Shown here piece after piece: positions 13,066 through 23,867 of a stretch of DNA of 64,000 nucleotides. How positions within the stretch are numbered: the stretch's first letter is position 1; every line of letters begins with the position of its first letter. A program made the translations under genes and the position numbers. The notes below the pieces were generated by a model. That model did no database searches, was not told where the DNA came from, and saw nothing but the letters and a program-made list of their open reading frames with translations. Source of the stretch: Circinella minor (taxonomy: Eukaryota; Mucoromycota; Mucoromycetes; Mucorales; Lichtheimiaceae); assembly GCA_016758965.1 (NCBI GenBank), contig JAEPRB010000008.1:124001-188000 (forward strand), given 5' to 3'.

Positions 13066-13370
13066 TATATAGAAAATTGATTTATACGTTTTGATTTCCT
13101 TCCTTCTTATTCGTCTCCATTATAGAAATACATTAATATTATTATATCAAATATAATATCTGAACACAGTAACTTCTCGTTCTCTTTTGTATAGTTTCTT
13201 GTTTTTGTTCAGTAATAAATGTACTGCAGTATCCTTATTAAATTATTATAAAAAACTGATTTTTGCTATTTTATTTATTTATTTTGCAACTGGGCGCTAT
13301 CATCCAAGTTACCAATAATGAACTGCACAATTTTCCAACAAGGGGAAGCTAAACGAACGATTATTAAATA
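13066..13370. other. CotH 3' flank
   Basis: AT-rich 3' flank of the CotH gene with no ORF, ending at the TA dinucleotide (13369-13370) that abuts the transposon terminus. Confidence 0.6.
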
Positions 13371-14162
13371 CAGTCATCGCTCGATATAACGATACACCCC
13401 GTCAGACCAAAAGTGTATCGTTATATCGAATTATCGTTATATCGAATTCTTGACCTGAGTTATAATGATCGGATAAAATGTCATCCATATGTACTTGGCC
13501 TTATTTGTATCTATATGTCTTGTAAAAAGACTAAACTCTAGAACTTTATATTGTCCATACTAAAAATAAGCTATAAAAATAAAACAGTTCTTTTTTTTTG
13601 TATAGTTTTCTTTATTAAATATTCCTTGTCTTATTACTTCTAAATGAATTGCGACTACATGATCACATATAATTAATTCTGATCATCTATAAGAAAAAAA
13701 ATGTGAGTATCATATTATGATAAGTATCAAAAACCGTCTACATATTATTGTTTACAAATCCATGCCAATTGACAAAGAAAAAGTTAGACAAGCATAATTG
13801 GGGAAAACAAATCTAATTTTTACAAGAAAGAAGCAGAAGCAGAATATCACTTGCTTTCTTTTTTGTGGAAAAGACGGTGCCTGAAGATAAATTTGATATT
13901 CAAATTATTAAGACTTGACAAAAATGTTTAAGAACTAAAGTTAGAACATAAAAAAATGCCCAACAAACTAGTATTATTTCCTTTTTAAAAAAATAAAGAT
14001 GTTATTTGTCCGCTCGATATAACGATTTTTTGCTAAAACCCTATCGGATATCGTTATATAAAATTAACGATATTTCCCTGCTTAATCTGTCTTGCACTCC
14101 AAAACCCTATCGTTATATCGAAATATCGTTATATCGAATATCGTTATAGCGAGCGGTAACTG
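13371..14162. mobile_element. non-autonomous pogo/Tc1-mariner-like DNA transposon (MITE), 792 bp
   Basis: The left end reads CAGTCATCGCTCGATATAAC. The reverse complement of the right end reads CAGTTACCGCTCGCTATAAC. The first 24 bases match at 21 positions. A TA dinucleotide flanks both sides (13369-13370 and 14163-14164), the target duplication typical of the Tc1/mariner/pogo superfamily, and CAGT...TCGATATAACGA ends are characteristic of pogo/Tigger-type elements. The subterminal regions are packed with further TCGATATAACGA units in both orientations, including a perfect 17-bp hairpin (13381-13397 with 13413-13429). No transposase frame survives inside, so it depends on an autonomous relative elsewhere. 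Confidence 0.85.
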
Positions 14163-16469
14163 TAATAGATACGTAACAGTCGGTCGTATATTAGTAGCAG
14201 CTGAAATTTTTGTCGTTAACAGTATTCTTTATATCAATTAGTGTGAAAAAATAGGAATTTATAAGTGAATTACTTATTCACAAACTTGCGTCGACAGTGG
14301 ACTAAGGACCATCTTTTTTTTTACTTTTTTCTTTTTTCTTTTTAGCCATCGTATACGTACAACATATGTTTGATTTAATTTCACCATAAAAGTGTCAACA
14401 CATGACAGTTCAAACAACAATATTCCGTCCGTTTTTATGTATATGTGTGACCTTTTGCTCTTATCTTTAATATTAAAGCATGATCAATTTATCGGTACGT
14501 CTACCACCTTACAACTATCAAATTTAATATGATACCTCCAGAAATTACCCAACTGTTATTGCACATCGAAACCTAATTTACTTGTATCTGAGTAGTTATA
14601 AGTCGGCTTTGACCGTCGAGTACTACGAGCTGTCCTATTTTGGTATACAAATCTCAAGTTGTTTATTGTTTCAAACAATCGAACTTTTCATCCATTGAAC
14701 TACATTGTGGTTAATCTTTGTATTATGTGAACCCATGCAATATCTATCACGGAAATGAAAATACGTAGAGAGTTAGATACTGTTGGTAATCATCTTGGTC
14801 AGGATTAGCATGAAACAGAATGACCATAGTTATTTAATTATATAACTTGAATGCAGAAATATTTTGTCGGTTTGCGATTTCTATCAATCTTGAAACAATG
14901 AAGGGTAACTACAGACCTTACTTGAACCATCTTGGTCTTTATTGGATAAGAGCATTAAATTGAGATATTTTCCTAGACCAATAATGGTTGTGAATTGACA
15001 AACATGCTAAATAATCCAGGAGACGTCAAATGTCTGAAATTATCTTGTACCACTGGAAATTTGGGTCAAGTGGATAAACTTACTAAAGATATTAAGATTA
15101 TAACAGAGTTTAATGAACCTTATTTAGAACCCGTTGCTATGTATTACCGCTATCCTACAGAGAAAAATGATTTATTGCATTTTCACACAAGTTAACAATA
15201 TCAAGTTGTATGATTTCTTATTTATATACAAACAAAACTCCAAGTGAAGCTGGTAAAGTATTCAATCATTTTTGAAATGATATCTAATAAGATATTACTG
15301 GCGAGGGTGTCAACCTTTTGAGTGACTTATTGTAAAAGCGAATTCTTCCAAGAGATCTAATGGTCTTATGACCGTGTATTCTTGAAATAATACAATTTGT
15401 AATAACAAGATACTGTATAGTATGCTCCCATAATATTTGAATAATGTAGATCATGTATATTGCAACCTTGTAGTAATAACCAGCACAGTTCAACTTTTAA
15501 TTTAAAGCCTTCCATAACAATCGTCATATCTAATATAATATCAATGTATACGCGTCAAAACGAAAAAAATTGGACAACCTATTTATGTATATTATTAAAT
15601 AGGCATAATAATATATTATATCAAAACAAGAGAAAAAACTTTGCATGAATTGAATTTTCATTCTTGTTTAATGAGAGCATATACTATGTGACACAAACAT
15701 GTTTATTAATATAATATCAATATTGAGTCTTGCGTCTTTAACAGCAATACGTAACAATAATACAATATATTTCTGTGAATAAGGGTTGACTACTCTCTTA
15801 TCTTCTACCATATCCTCTCTTGTCGTTCTTCTTAACGACGATCCACCATCTTTAAAAACCTTGACTCGGTAATAATTGTTACCTAACATAAATCATTTTA
15901 ATTAAATTATATGAGTCTTGTTGAAATAAATAATCTGTATGTTCTTGAAAAATAATAATAATAATAAAAAAGAACATTATAAAACCTTTTGTTCTTAGGG
16001 ATAATAAAATAACTATAGCAACAAAAAATAAAAAGAAAGAAGGTCGGAACAAACCGGTCCCTCATAAGCATTGAAAAAAAGATCGACTTTAGATTTAATT
16101 TTCTTTTTCAATAGCATATCATATTTAATACAAATTCAAATAAAAGTACTAAAACAATTAAATTGATAAAAGAATACTTTTCTAATAAAGATAAAATTAT
16201 TAGAAATTTATAAATTTATATAGTGAAAATATTGTATAAATGAAAAAGAAAGAAACAGAAATATAATTATTACGACTTTGTCATTGAGCTGGCCTTGACT
16301 ACCATCGTGGGAAGACTGAAAGTTCAGCACATGTGAAATCTATGTGACGTTACAAGGAAAATCTCCACATTTGCTTATTCTCAACCCTCCGCCTACTAAT
16401 TCTATTTCTCTCTTTTTTCTTACTCAACTTTTATTTTTTATTTTTCTTCCTTGTAACTAAATTAACATC
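14163..16469. other. spacer between transposon and ETF beta
   Basis: AT-rich DNA with only short ORFs. The 66-codon frame near 14995-15195 (beginning TNMLNNPGDVK) has mixed composition but no recognisable domain and no plausible exon partners. The pyrimidine-rich stretch just before 16470 is probably the ETF beta promoter and leader. Confidence 0.5.
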
Positions 16470-17538
16470 ATGTCAAACCCTTTGAGAATCTTTGTTCCTG
16501 TTAAGCGTGTCATTGACTTTGGTAATATATTTATATGCTTTTAATATTTATTTTATACTATTTAATACTAACATTGCAAGGGTGGGCGTATATACAGCTG
16601 TCAAGGTTCGCGTAAACCCAGCCAAGACTGATGTCGACCGTAATGTAAAGCACAGCATGAACCCATTTGACGAAATTGCTGTTGAAGAAGCTGTTCGTAT
16701 CAAGGAAAAGGCCCCCAAGACTGAAGTTGTTGCTATTTCATGTGGTTCTGCTAAAGCACAAGAAACTTTGCGTACTGCTTTGGCCATGGGTGCTGACCGT
16801 GCTGTTCACGTTGAAGTTAAGGATGATAGTACCTTGCAACCCTTGGCTGTTGCCAAGTTGCTTGAAGCTTATACCAAGAAGGAAGAGAACAAGCCTGATT
16901 TGTTTATTCTCGGCAAGCAAGCCATTGATGATGATAGCAACCAGACTGGTCAAATGTTAGCAGGCTTATTGAACTTGCCTCAGGTACGGAAATAAATAAA
17001 ATAAAAAAGGAAGAAATGAATATATAGAAATATATGGGACAAGAAGGTTGAAGAAGACAGAAGTTAATAGTGGATCTATATAAATTAATCCGAACGTTAT
17101 ATTATCATTATTACTATGATTATGATAGACCACTTTTGCCTCCAAGCTTGAAATTGAAAATCAATCTTTGAAGGTTACTCGTGAAATTGATGGCGGTCTC
17201 GAAACCATCAAGACCAGTATGCCCGCTATTGTCACTACTGATTTGCGGTGAGTCATCACAAAAAAAAAAAATCTCCATGTAATCTAATATCTTTACTAAA
17301 CCTTTTATTGTTTATAATTACTAGTTTGAATGAACCTCGTTATGCTTCATTGCCTAATATTATGAAGGCCAAGAAGAAGCCTCTTGTCAAGATTACACCT
17401 GAAGATTTGGGTGTTGATATCTCTCCTCGTATTCAAACATTGAAGGTTGAAGAACCACCTAAACGTGAAGGTGGTCGTAAGGTTGAAAGTGTGGATGAGT
17501 TGCTTGATAAGCTTAAGAATGAAGCTAAGGTTTTGTAA
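16470..17538 (+). CDS. ETFB: electron transfer flavoprotein subunit beta
   Basis: Four exons (16470-16521, 16598-16983, 17129-17247, 17325-17538) give 256 residues, the usual length. ETF is a mitochondrial-matrix FAD heterodimer that takes electrons from acyl-CoA dehydrogenases, including isovaleryl-CoA dehydrogenase of leucine breakdown, and passes them to ETF:quinone oxidoreductase. Visible family landmarks are the N-terminal '[18 protein letters not shown]', '[15 protein letters not shown]', '[12 protein letters not shown]', the nucleotide-binding '[20 protein letters not shown]', and the C-terminal '[17 protein letters not shown]'. The first intron (16522-16597) contains a consensus TACTAAC branch site. 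Codon choice is strongly biased (AAG, GTT/GTC, GCC), suggesting high expression. The alpha subunit is not in this window. Confidence 0.96.
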
Positions 17539-17798
17539 ATGTGATTTATATTATATATAAAAAAGTCTTTTAGATGTGTTTTTTTTTCTTTCTTTCCTTC
17601 TTCTTCCTCTCCTCCTTTTCTTGTTATTATCTGTCTTCTTTATGTTTTTTTTTCTCCCCACTCGCAAAAACAATATATTATTTCCCACTACAACAAAAAT
17701 AACATAAACAGAACTTTCAAAATACCGACATACTTTATTTTGTTAATCATAATTCCTCTGCTGTATTTGGTAACAACCGTGCGAAAAAAAAATTCTTC
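17539..17798. promoter_or_regulatory. ETFB 3' flank and DPH7 promoter region
   Basis: A 260-bp tandem spacer with a long pyrimidine-rich stretch (about 17578-17660) before the DPH7 start. No defined binding site was recognised. Confidence 0.4.
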
Positions 17799-18848
17799 AT
17801 GTCAGACAACAGGGCTCTTTCACTTGTATCATACGATACTCAATATAGCGCAGACTCAACAGAGTTTTGTCCTTTTTCTAGTCACTCTCAATTTCTTGCT
17901 TGTGGAACTTATCAACTTACTGACGAAAAAAGACAAGACAATGATTCCCAAGTTCGTAAAGGAAAACTATATTTATTTCAAGTAGAAAACACTAACAGCA
18001 ATGGAAAATCATCGCCGTTATTACAACAACAACAGATTATTGAAACACCTGCTATTCTCGACATGAAATGGAGTCATGCTCTTGTCAAAGATCGACCAGT
18101 CCTTGGTGTTGCTGATTCTATTGGTGGAGTACAACTCTATGCATTAAATAACGAACAACAACAATTGGAACCATACACTCATGTCCAAGTAACAGAAGAC
18201 GATAGTGTATTATGTCTTTCATTAGACTGGGCAAGCCGTGTCAATCGTAATATTCCCCATCTTATTGCCACATCTCATTCAAATGGTGATTTATCACTTA
18301 TCCAAGCGGGTGAATCAGAATGGTTTGTTGAGCACCAATGGAATGCACACGACCTTGAAGCATGGATTGTTGGTTTCAACTATTGGGATACAAATATACT
18401 TTATTCAGGTGCTGATGATGCTACTCTCAAAGTATGGGATACTCGTACATATCAATGCACAAGCACCAACAGGAGGCAGTACATGATGGGTGTAACAGCA
18501 ATTCAGTCGTCTCCTCACAGCGAACATACTCTAGCAACGGGTAGTTATGACGAGAATATACACCTCTGGGACACACGAAATATGCGTATGCCTCTTTCAG
18601 AAATACATACACCTGGGGGTGGAATTTGGCGTCTTAAATGGCATCCAACACGATCAGATCGATTATTATCAGCATCCATGCATGCGGGTGCTTTTGTTAT
18701 TGATACTGAAAATAGTCAAGTAGTTAAAAGTTTTCTTGATCATGAATCCATGGCATATGGTGCAGATTGGTCATTCCAACATTCAGATTTAGTTGCCTCT
18801 TGTTCATTTTATGATCATATTATGCATCTTTGGGATGGGTCTGTATAA
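17799..18848 (+). CDS. DPH7: diphthine methyltransferase, WD40 protein (DPH7/Rrt2)
   Basis: A single exon of 349 residues. DPH7 (yeast Rrt2, human WDR85) removes the methyl ester from methylated diphthine on elongation factor 2, the step before final amidation to diphthamide. Features seen: the N-terminal 'DTQYSADSTEFCPF' and 'FLACGTYQL' typical of this family, then WD40 blades including 'YSGADDATLKVWDTRTYQC', 'LATGSYDENIHLWDTRN', 'GGIWRLKWHP' and a closing 'YDHIMHLWDG'. The single-exon structure contrasts with most neighbours. It is convergent with MMADHC, leaving 141 bp between the two stop codons. Other WD40 proteins are possible in principle, but the N-terminal signature makes DPH7 the clear choice. 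Confidence 0.92.
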   Translation: MSDNRALSLVSYDTQYSADSTEFCPFSSHSQFLACGTYQLTDEKRQDNDSQVRKGKLYLFQVENTNSNGKSSPLLQQQQIIETPAILDMKWSHALVKDRPVLGVADSIGGVQLYALNNEQQQLEPYTHVQVTEDDSVLCLSLDWASRVNRNIPHLIATSHSNGDLSLIQAGESEWFVEHQWNAHDLEAWIVGFNYWDTNILYSGADDATLKVWDTRTYQCTSTNRRQYMMGVTAIQSSPHSEHTLATGSYDENIHLWDTRNMRMPLSEIHTPGGGIWRLKWHPTRSDRLLSASMHAGAFVIDTENSQVVKSFLDHESMAYGADWSFQHSDLVASCSFYDHIMHLWDGSV

Positions 18849-18989
18849 TATAATATAAATTATAATTGTCATAATAATAAAGAAAAGTATAACATATTTG
18901 TATTATTTTTTAATTGAAAAAAGTAGAAAAAGAAAAAGAGGAGTGAGAGTGTATTATGTGGAAGTATATCCATGTATAATTTTAAATTA

Positions 18990-19799
18990 TTATTTTTGTT
19001 GGGAGGATATTAATTCATCAATGACTTTGATAAGGATATTTGGAGGAGCTGTAGTGAAAAATGTAGCAGGGTAAATATGACTCTTCCAACTAGGATGTAA
19101 TAAAATATGACAACATCCAACGTTTTGAAGATCATAGTGGGTTAATGCTTGTGTTGCCTGTACATCTGGATAAGGTGCTGGTCCTTGTTTACCAAATACC
19201 TGTCAAAGCATTAAAAATAACATATGTCAGCTGGTCTTCCCCTCAAATAAATGTCAAAGTTTTAATTCAACTTACTGGAAAACCAGATGCAGGATCAGTG
19301 ACATCGGCCCAAAAACCAACTGACCCAAGCCGTTCAACGAGATATTTTCCCCACTCGATAAACTTGAGAGGTATACAAAATAAGATATTCATATACAGAT
19401 TAGATTAATTTTTGCTTTAATCTTTAATCTTTTTTTTTTTTGCTAGACTAGTTTATATAGCCTGTTCCTGATATTATCATTAATTAAAATAGTTATTACC
19501 AATTCAAGTTTATCGTCTCTTTCTTTGTTAACCTCTGGTGTGGCACCAACTAAGTCATTAACACATTGTTGAATAACAGGACAAACAAGAAAATCTTTAC
19601 GTTCTTGTAAGTTAAGATGGGGAAAAACTGATTCAACTTCTTTTATGAATCGAGTTGATGGAGAATAAGCAGAATACTCGAACACAGAGCCTTTAAATTG
19701 AAAACGGGTGGGTTCAATAACGCAATCACTCTTTGTACTAGGCTTCGTACTAGTTAAGATCTTGCTCGATTGACATGAATCAGCAACAGAAGTTGGCAT
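18990..19799 (-). CDS. MMADHC: MMADHC (cblD) cobalamin trafficking protein
   Basis: Exons 19799-19500, 19362-19276 and 19199-18990 give 198 residues. MMADHC (cblD) directs processed vitamin B12 to cytosolic methionine synthase and mitochondrial methylmalonyl-CoA mutase. The conserved core is intact: 'FEYSAYSPSTRFI', 'ERKDFLVCPVIQQCVNDLV', 'GSVGFWADVTDPASGFPVFG', 'ALTHYDLQNVGCCHILLHPSW' and 'PATFFTTAPP'. It is shorter than the human protein (296 residues) because the N-terminal extension is brief, and no clear mitochondrial presequence is visible; a cytosolic form is inferred. The gene is convergent with DPH7 and its start faces the 3' end of RPS6. Its presence implies the fungus uses cobalamin, known for some early-diverging fungi but not for most Ascomycota and Basidiomycota. 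Confidence 0.9.
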
Positions 19800-20054
19800 T
19801 ATTAATAATAAAAACTAAAAAAAAAAAAAGAACAAAAGGAAAAGAGATAGAACTCCTTTTGAAATTGTATTCTCTAAAAGCAGCTTGACTTTTTTTTTGC
19901 ATTACCGCCCCCCACTCCCAAGACAATAAATAGTAGTTCACATATTTTTAATCGAAAAACACATACACACAAAGAAACACAAATTTAAGGTTTGGACTAT
20001 GAAAAAAAACCAAGGATGAAAAAGTTGTTGATCATCTTTTTTTTATTACTACAT
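19800..20054. promoter_or_regulatory. MMADHC promoter / RPS6 3' flank
   Basis: A 255-bp AT-rich spacer serving as 5' flank of MMADHC and 3' flank of RPS6. It has a C-run (19907-19917) and A-rich strings but no defined motif. Confidence 0.4.
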
Positions 20055-21169
20055 TTAAGCAGAGGAAGACTTTTGCATGGATGAAGTGCGACGTCTTTCG
20101 ATCTTACGGTCCTTAGCTTCCTTGACACGCTTAGCCAAAAGTTGCTTGTATTCAGCTTCAGCTTCAGTCTTACGTTCAAGACGCTTACGCTTCTCCAATT
20201 TCTTCTTGCGTTGGCGACGAAGAGTAACGGGAGTAACCAAACGTTGAATCTTGGGGGCCTTGGTGTAAGGCTTCTTTTCAGGGTTGGAAGGTTGGATGGT
20301 ACGACGAATGACGTATTGACGGACATCATCTTCCTTGCTCAAGTTGAAGAACTTGCGGATGTTGTTGGCACGCTTGGGACCAAGACGCTTGGGGACAGTG
20401 GTGTCAGTCAAGCCGGGGATATCTTGTTCACCTTGCTTGATAACAACCAAGTTCATGACAGCCAAGTCGGATTGGACAATACAACCACGAACGGACTTAC
20501 GCTTACGTTCACCAGTACGGCGAGGACGATAGCAAGAGTGACCCTTGCTCAACAACAAGCGAACACGGTGGGGCAAAAGGACACCTTGCTTCATGGGGAA
20601 ACCTTGCTTGTCGTTACCACCAGAGATACGGAAAACGTAACCCTTGAATTCATCACCGAGCGAATCACCGGGAACTTCTTGGGCCATACGCTTATCGTAG
20701 AAACCACGCCTATATTATTGTTTTAAATTATTCTTCTGTCAGCATATATATTCCCATTATAACCTTCTTTCTCTATTATTATGTGTAATTGCCCTCATTA
20801 AAATAAAAAAAAACTCACAAGCGACGTTCGTCGTCGATTTCAATCAACTTCTGACAGCCAGTGGCTGGGTTGGCAATGTTCAACTAGTTAATAATTAAAG
20901 TAAGTTAACTGTTAGTTTCTTTTTTCAAGTCCATTGAGAATTTTGAGGAAATCGCGGGGTGTAGTAAATAATGAGTGTGGAATAATGTAATTGGAATGAG
21001 CATCATTGTTGGAATCAAGAAGTGTCGCGTCCGAAAAAAATAAAATAAAAAATCCGTCTCTTTCGTTCGTTCATCCATCCGTCCCAAAGATTCATCCATC
21101 CATCCGTACGCAATATCCTTGTTCCAACGACGATGCTGATCCATTTTGCTATGTGCTATATACCTTCAT
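20055..21169 (-). CDS. RPS6: 40S ribosomal protein S6 (eS6)
   Basis: Exons 21169-21164 (ATGAAG only), 20883-20819 and 20709-20055 give 241 residues, close to the yeast 236 and human 249. eS6 is a small-subunit protein whose C-terminal serines are phosphorylated in TOR signalling. Seen: '[24 protein letters not shown]', '[22 protein letters not shown]', '[23 protein letters not shown]', '[19 protein letters not shown]' and a C-terminal [13 protein letters not shown] with an Arg-directed phosphoacceptor cluster. The six-base first exon was chosen because the required Met-Lys start occurs as ATGAAG|GTATAT at exactly the right phase. The first intron is long for this locus (280 bases), as is common in ribosomal protein genes. 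Strong codon bias explains the long antisense open frame opposite exon 3. Confidence 0.97.
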
Positions 21170-21572
21170 AGTGCCAAAAGAAAAGAAAGTTCACTGTTTG
21201 CAGGCTCAGTGGCCAGATGTATGCGGCGATTGAACATGTTACCAGCCATGTTTTTTGGCGCGCAGGCATTAATTAATAAATTACATTAGGGTTCCTGGAT
21301 AATAAGTTTATTTATACTTTTTTGTTTTCCTACTTGATATAATTGTAGTTTTTCACAAATCAACTTATTATTTCAAATAGTTATATATATATGACAACAA
21401 CAATGTTAAATAAAATCAATGAATGACTAAACAATGACATTTTTATTTACACAAAAGAAGAGATAGAATGAAGGAAAAAGAGGAGGAGTTGTTATTGATA
21501 TTATTTGATTAAGTGGAGATGTGTGTGTGTGTGTTTATTAGGGTATAGATTATGTGTTTTTTAAAAAAGGAC
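21170..21572. promoter_or_regulatory. RPS6 promoter region and AP-2 sigma 3' flank
   Basis: A 403-bp spacer holding the upstream region of a highly expressed ribosomal protein gene, which should be a strong promoter. A short (GT)n run lies near 21521-21533. I could not assign a defined ribosomal-protein promoter element. Confidence 0.4.
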
Positions 21573-22338
21573 TTATTCTAATTTATCAAGATGATCAAGT
21601 CGTGTAAGTACAATATTTTTACTTGTTTCTTCAATTTCACCAGCCAAAAATACTTCATCCAAGATGGCATAAACCTATATCAAACAATTCATCTTAGTTC
21701 TTCCATCATTCTTTTGTTCTATTCCCAAATAGTTATGTCATATCTTACCTTGTAAAAGTTAAATACTAAATCCAATTCACAGACGTTACCAAAGAAAGCA
21801 TCCAACACTTCGACAAAAAAGTGAATTGCTTCTAAATAAGCAAGCTCATTGTCGTTAGCGTCAACACATACACAAAAGAAAAGACCTGCATAACGGCGAT
21901 ATACAATCTTGTAATTACGGAACTAAATATAAACATATATATTTATACAAGGTTGCCATTGAAATAACAAACATAATGAAACGATGAGTAAAATAAGAAC
22001 GGAAAGAAATAGAGTTTTTCATTGTGCATGTAATAAGATATATTCATGTGCATTGCTCCTCGTTTTACCTCAACAAAATTACTTTGATGTTTTTGGTCTC
22101 TTGGTGCAATTAATCGATGCACCTCTCCTTTAAGTTTAATCTTTTCATCATCTTCGTATGGGACATACCACTTGGCTAATCTCGTTTTGCCCTGACGATT
22201 TTGTACTAAAATAAATCGGATCTAGAAGAAAGGAAAGAAACGATGATAGTTAATATACACAATTTTTGTAAAAAGACATCTAATGTGTTTTGAATAATAA
22301 AAATAATGGCTTTATCATTATTTTTATATGCTAACCAT
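21573..22338 (-). CDS. AP2S1: AP-2 complex sigma (small) subunit
   Basis: Exons 22338-22336 (ATG alone), 22221-22069, 21922-21749 and 21674-21573 give 143 residues, matching the family's 142. This small chain of the plasma-membrane clathrin adaptor AP-2 helps recognise dileucine cargo signals in endocytosis. Seen: '[19 protein letters not shown]', '[20 protein letters not shown]', '[20 protein letters not shown]', '[20 protein letters not shown]' and '[18 protein letters not shown]'. '[19 protein letters not shown]' and the FLAGEI tail favour AP-2 over AP-1 sigma. The coding frame opens directly at Ile-2 after an acceptor site, so the ATG must lie in its own exon. The nearest suitable ATG|GTTAGC is at 22338; another ATG|GTTATG lies near 22585. 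Confidence 0.93.
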
Positions 22339-23422
22339 AATGTCACTAAGTATTGGGCTTTATAAAGTAGAACGAAGGAAGGGAATATAAAAAAAACCAA
22401 GCAAAAACGGTTGACTCGTGCTATTTACTAAAAAAAGAGAACGAAACATCGGGATTAACCTATCGGTTTCGAATTTATTAATTATTCTTGCTCTGCTTGA
22501 ATAATAATGAGTTTATAACCAATTTCTTACTTTCATCTGTATATGACTAGCTCTTCATGAGATATGTGTTTGAGGATACATAACCATGAAAATGTAATAA
22601 CATAAATTTATCTAAATTGACTTCTCCTGGTGAGAAAACAGCGACAAGGGATGACACGGTATCTAAGAAGCATTATTATAGGTTTCACAAAACAGCACCT
22701 TGCATATAACAATAAAAATACTCTCGCATGAACCTTCCTAGTTATAGGATATTGATACGTAGTGAATATTATGAGCTCCAGAATTAGTAAAAAAAAATAA
22801 CTATACCATTTGAAATGTTCAGAAAAGATTAAATAGGCACTTGGAAATAAACAAAAAAAGTTTTTCTCTTATTAACTATTCAGTAGAATACGATTTTTTT
22901 CACAGGGATCAAGAAAAAAATAGGAATTATACAGAGTATGAGTAGAATGTGAATAAAGCAAAACAAAGCAAAGAAAAGAGAAGCTTTACAAAAATTTGTA
23001 ATAACAATAAAAGGTTTTTCAAGCAAGGAGATAATAATTGAAGTACGTACATCCAATTTTTAATATCAATCATCTCATCATCATATGTCTTCCAACCAAG
23101 TTCCTTTCGCTACGTATGTACCGACCTCATATCAAACTACCAAACTACAAGTAAATTCATATGCGTTGAGTAGTAATAATACAATTATTAGAGTTGCGAA
23201 TATTTACTTACTCGCCTGTAAAGAAGCATGAATAATAAAAAGGACCCTTCGCTGATTGTAAACCTATTCACGTCGGCTGGAATAAATTCTGTTTGCTAAA
23301 GCAACCCAATAGCCGTTCTAGACCTTGTACATAATCCAGAAAGCTGTTTGATTAAACATTTAATTTCATAATATCCACTAATGCAGTCAACGATAATGTG
23401 CTTATTGACACCATTATCACTA
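22339..23422. other. AP-2 sigma 5' flank and spacer
   Basis: AT-rich DNA upstream of AP-2 sigma with no recognisable gene. It contains an alternative position (near 22585) for the ATG-only first exon of AP-2 sigma. Confidence 0.5.
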
Positions 23423-23867
23423 TGGTGCATACATTTTAGAACCTAAATTTCTTAGTATATGTTTCAATTTCATTTTATTTTACCATCTGCTATTATGCTC
23501 AATTTTTATCGGGGTCTCTTTTGGGAAGATAAGGATATAGTGGACCAACCTAAGGTCAAAAAAAGTATATATATGCTTTTTCGGAGCAATATAGTACCGA
23601 CATATGATGTCCATCCTCGATGTTTCAATTTGGACTTGACCATAGGACCTTTCCAGCCAAAATGGTAAGCTACGTACATCCCAACTTTAGAAGTTTATAA
23701 AAAAATATTATCAGTTAAGATTATAAAAAGTAATCCATTAGTTTTACTTTTAATAGCTGTATCTTTCATTTCTATGGTTTATTTTGCGTTTTTGATCGCA
23801 TTTACGTTTATTTATAGCCATTTCAAATTAAACAAAAAATCATTTAGGTTCTAAAGTGTATGTACCA
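23423..23867. mobile_element. short TIR element (MITE-like), 445 bp
   Basis: The left end TGGTGCATACATTTTAGAAC (23423 on) matches the reverse complement of the right end TGGTACATACACTTTAGAAC. Over 26 bases (23423-23448 against 23842-23867) only two positions differ. TA dinucleotides flank both ends (23421-23422, 23868-23869), as expected for Tc1/mariner-class insertion. A 70-codon frame lies inside (23459-23668) with no recognisable transposase motif. The termini are unlike those of the 13.4-kb element, so this is a different family. Confidence 0.75.

Noticed and set aside
14995..15195. 66-codon frame (TNMLNNPGDVK...) as a small gene
   Set aside because: Mixed composition but no recognisable domain, signal peptide or flanking exons; it could be a decayed gene but support is insufficient.
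20142..20726. 194-codon antisense open frame opposite RPS6
   Set aside because: It is explained by the extreme codon bias of RPS6 exon 3, which removes stops from the complementary frame; it has no domain and the RPS6 protein is unmistakable.
20886..21163. Intronic snoRNA in the long RPS6 first intron
   Set aside because: One weak C-box-like string (AATGATG) is present, but no D box (CTGA) in the right orientation and no terminal stem were found.
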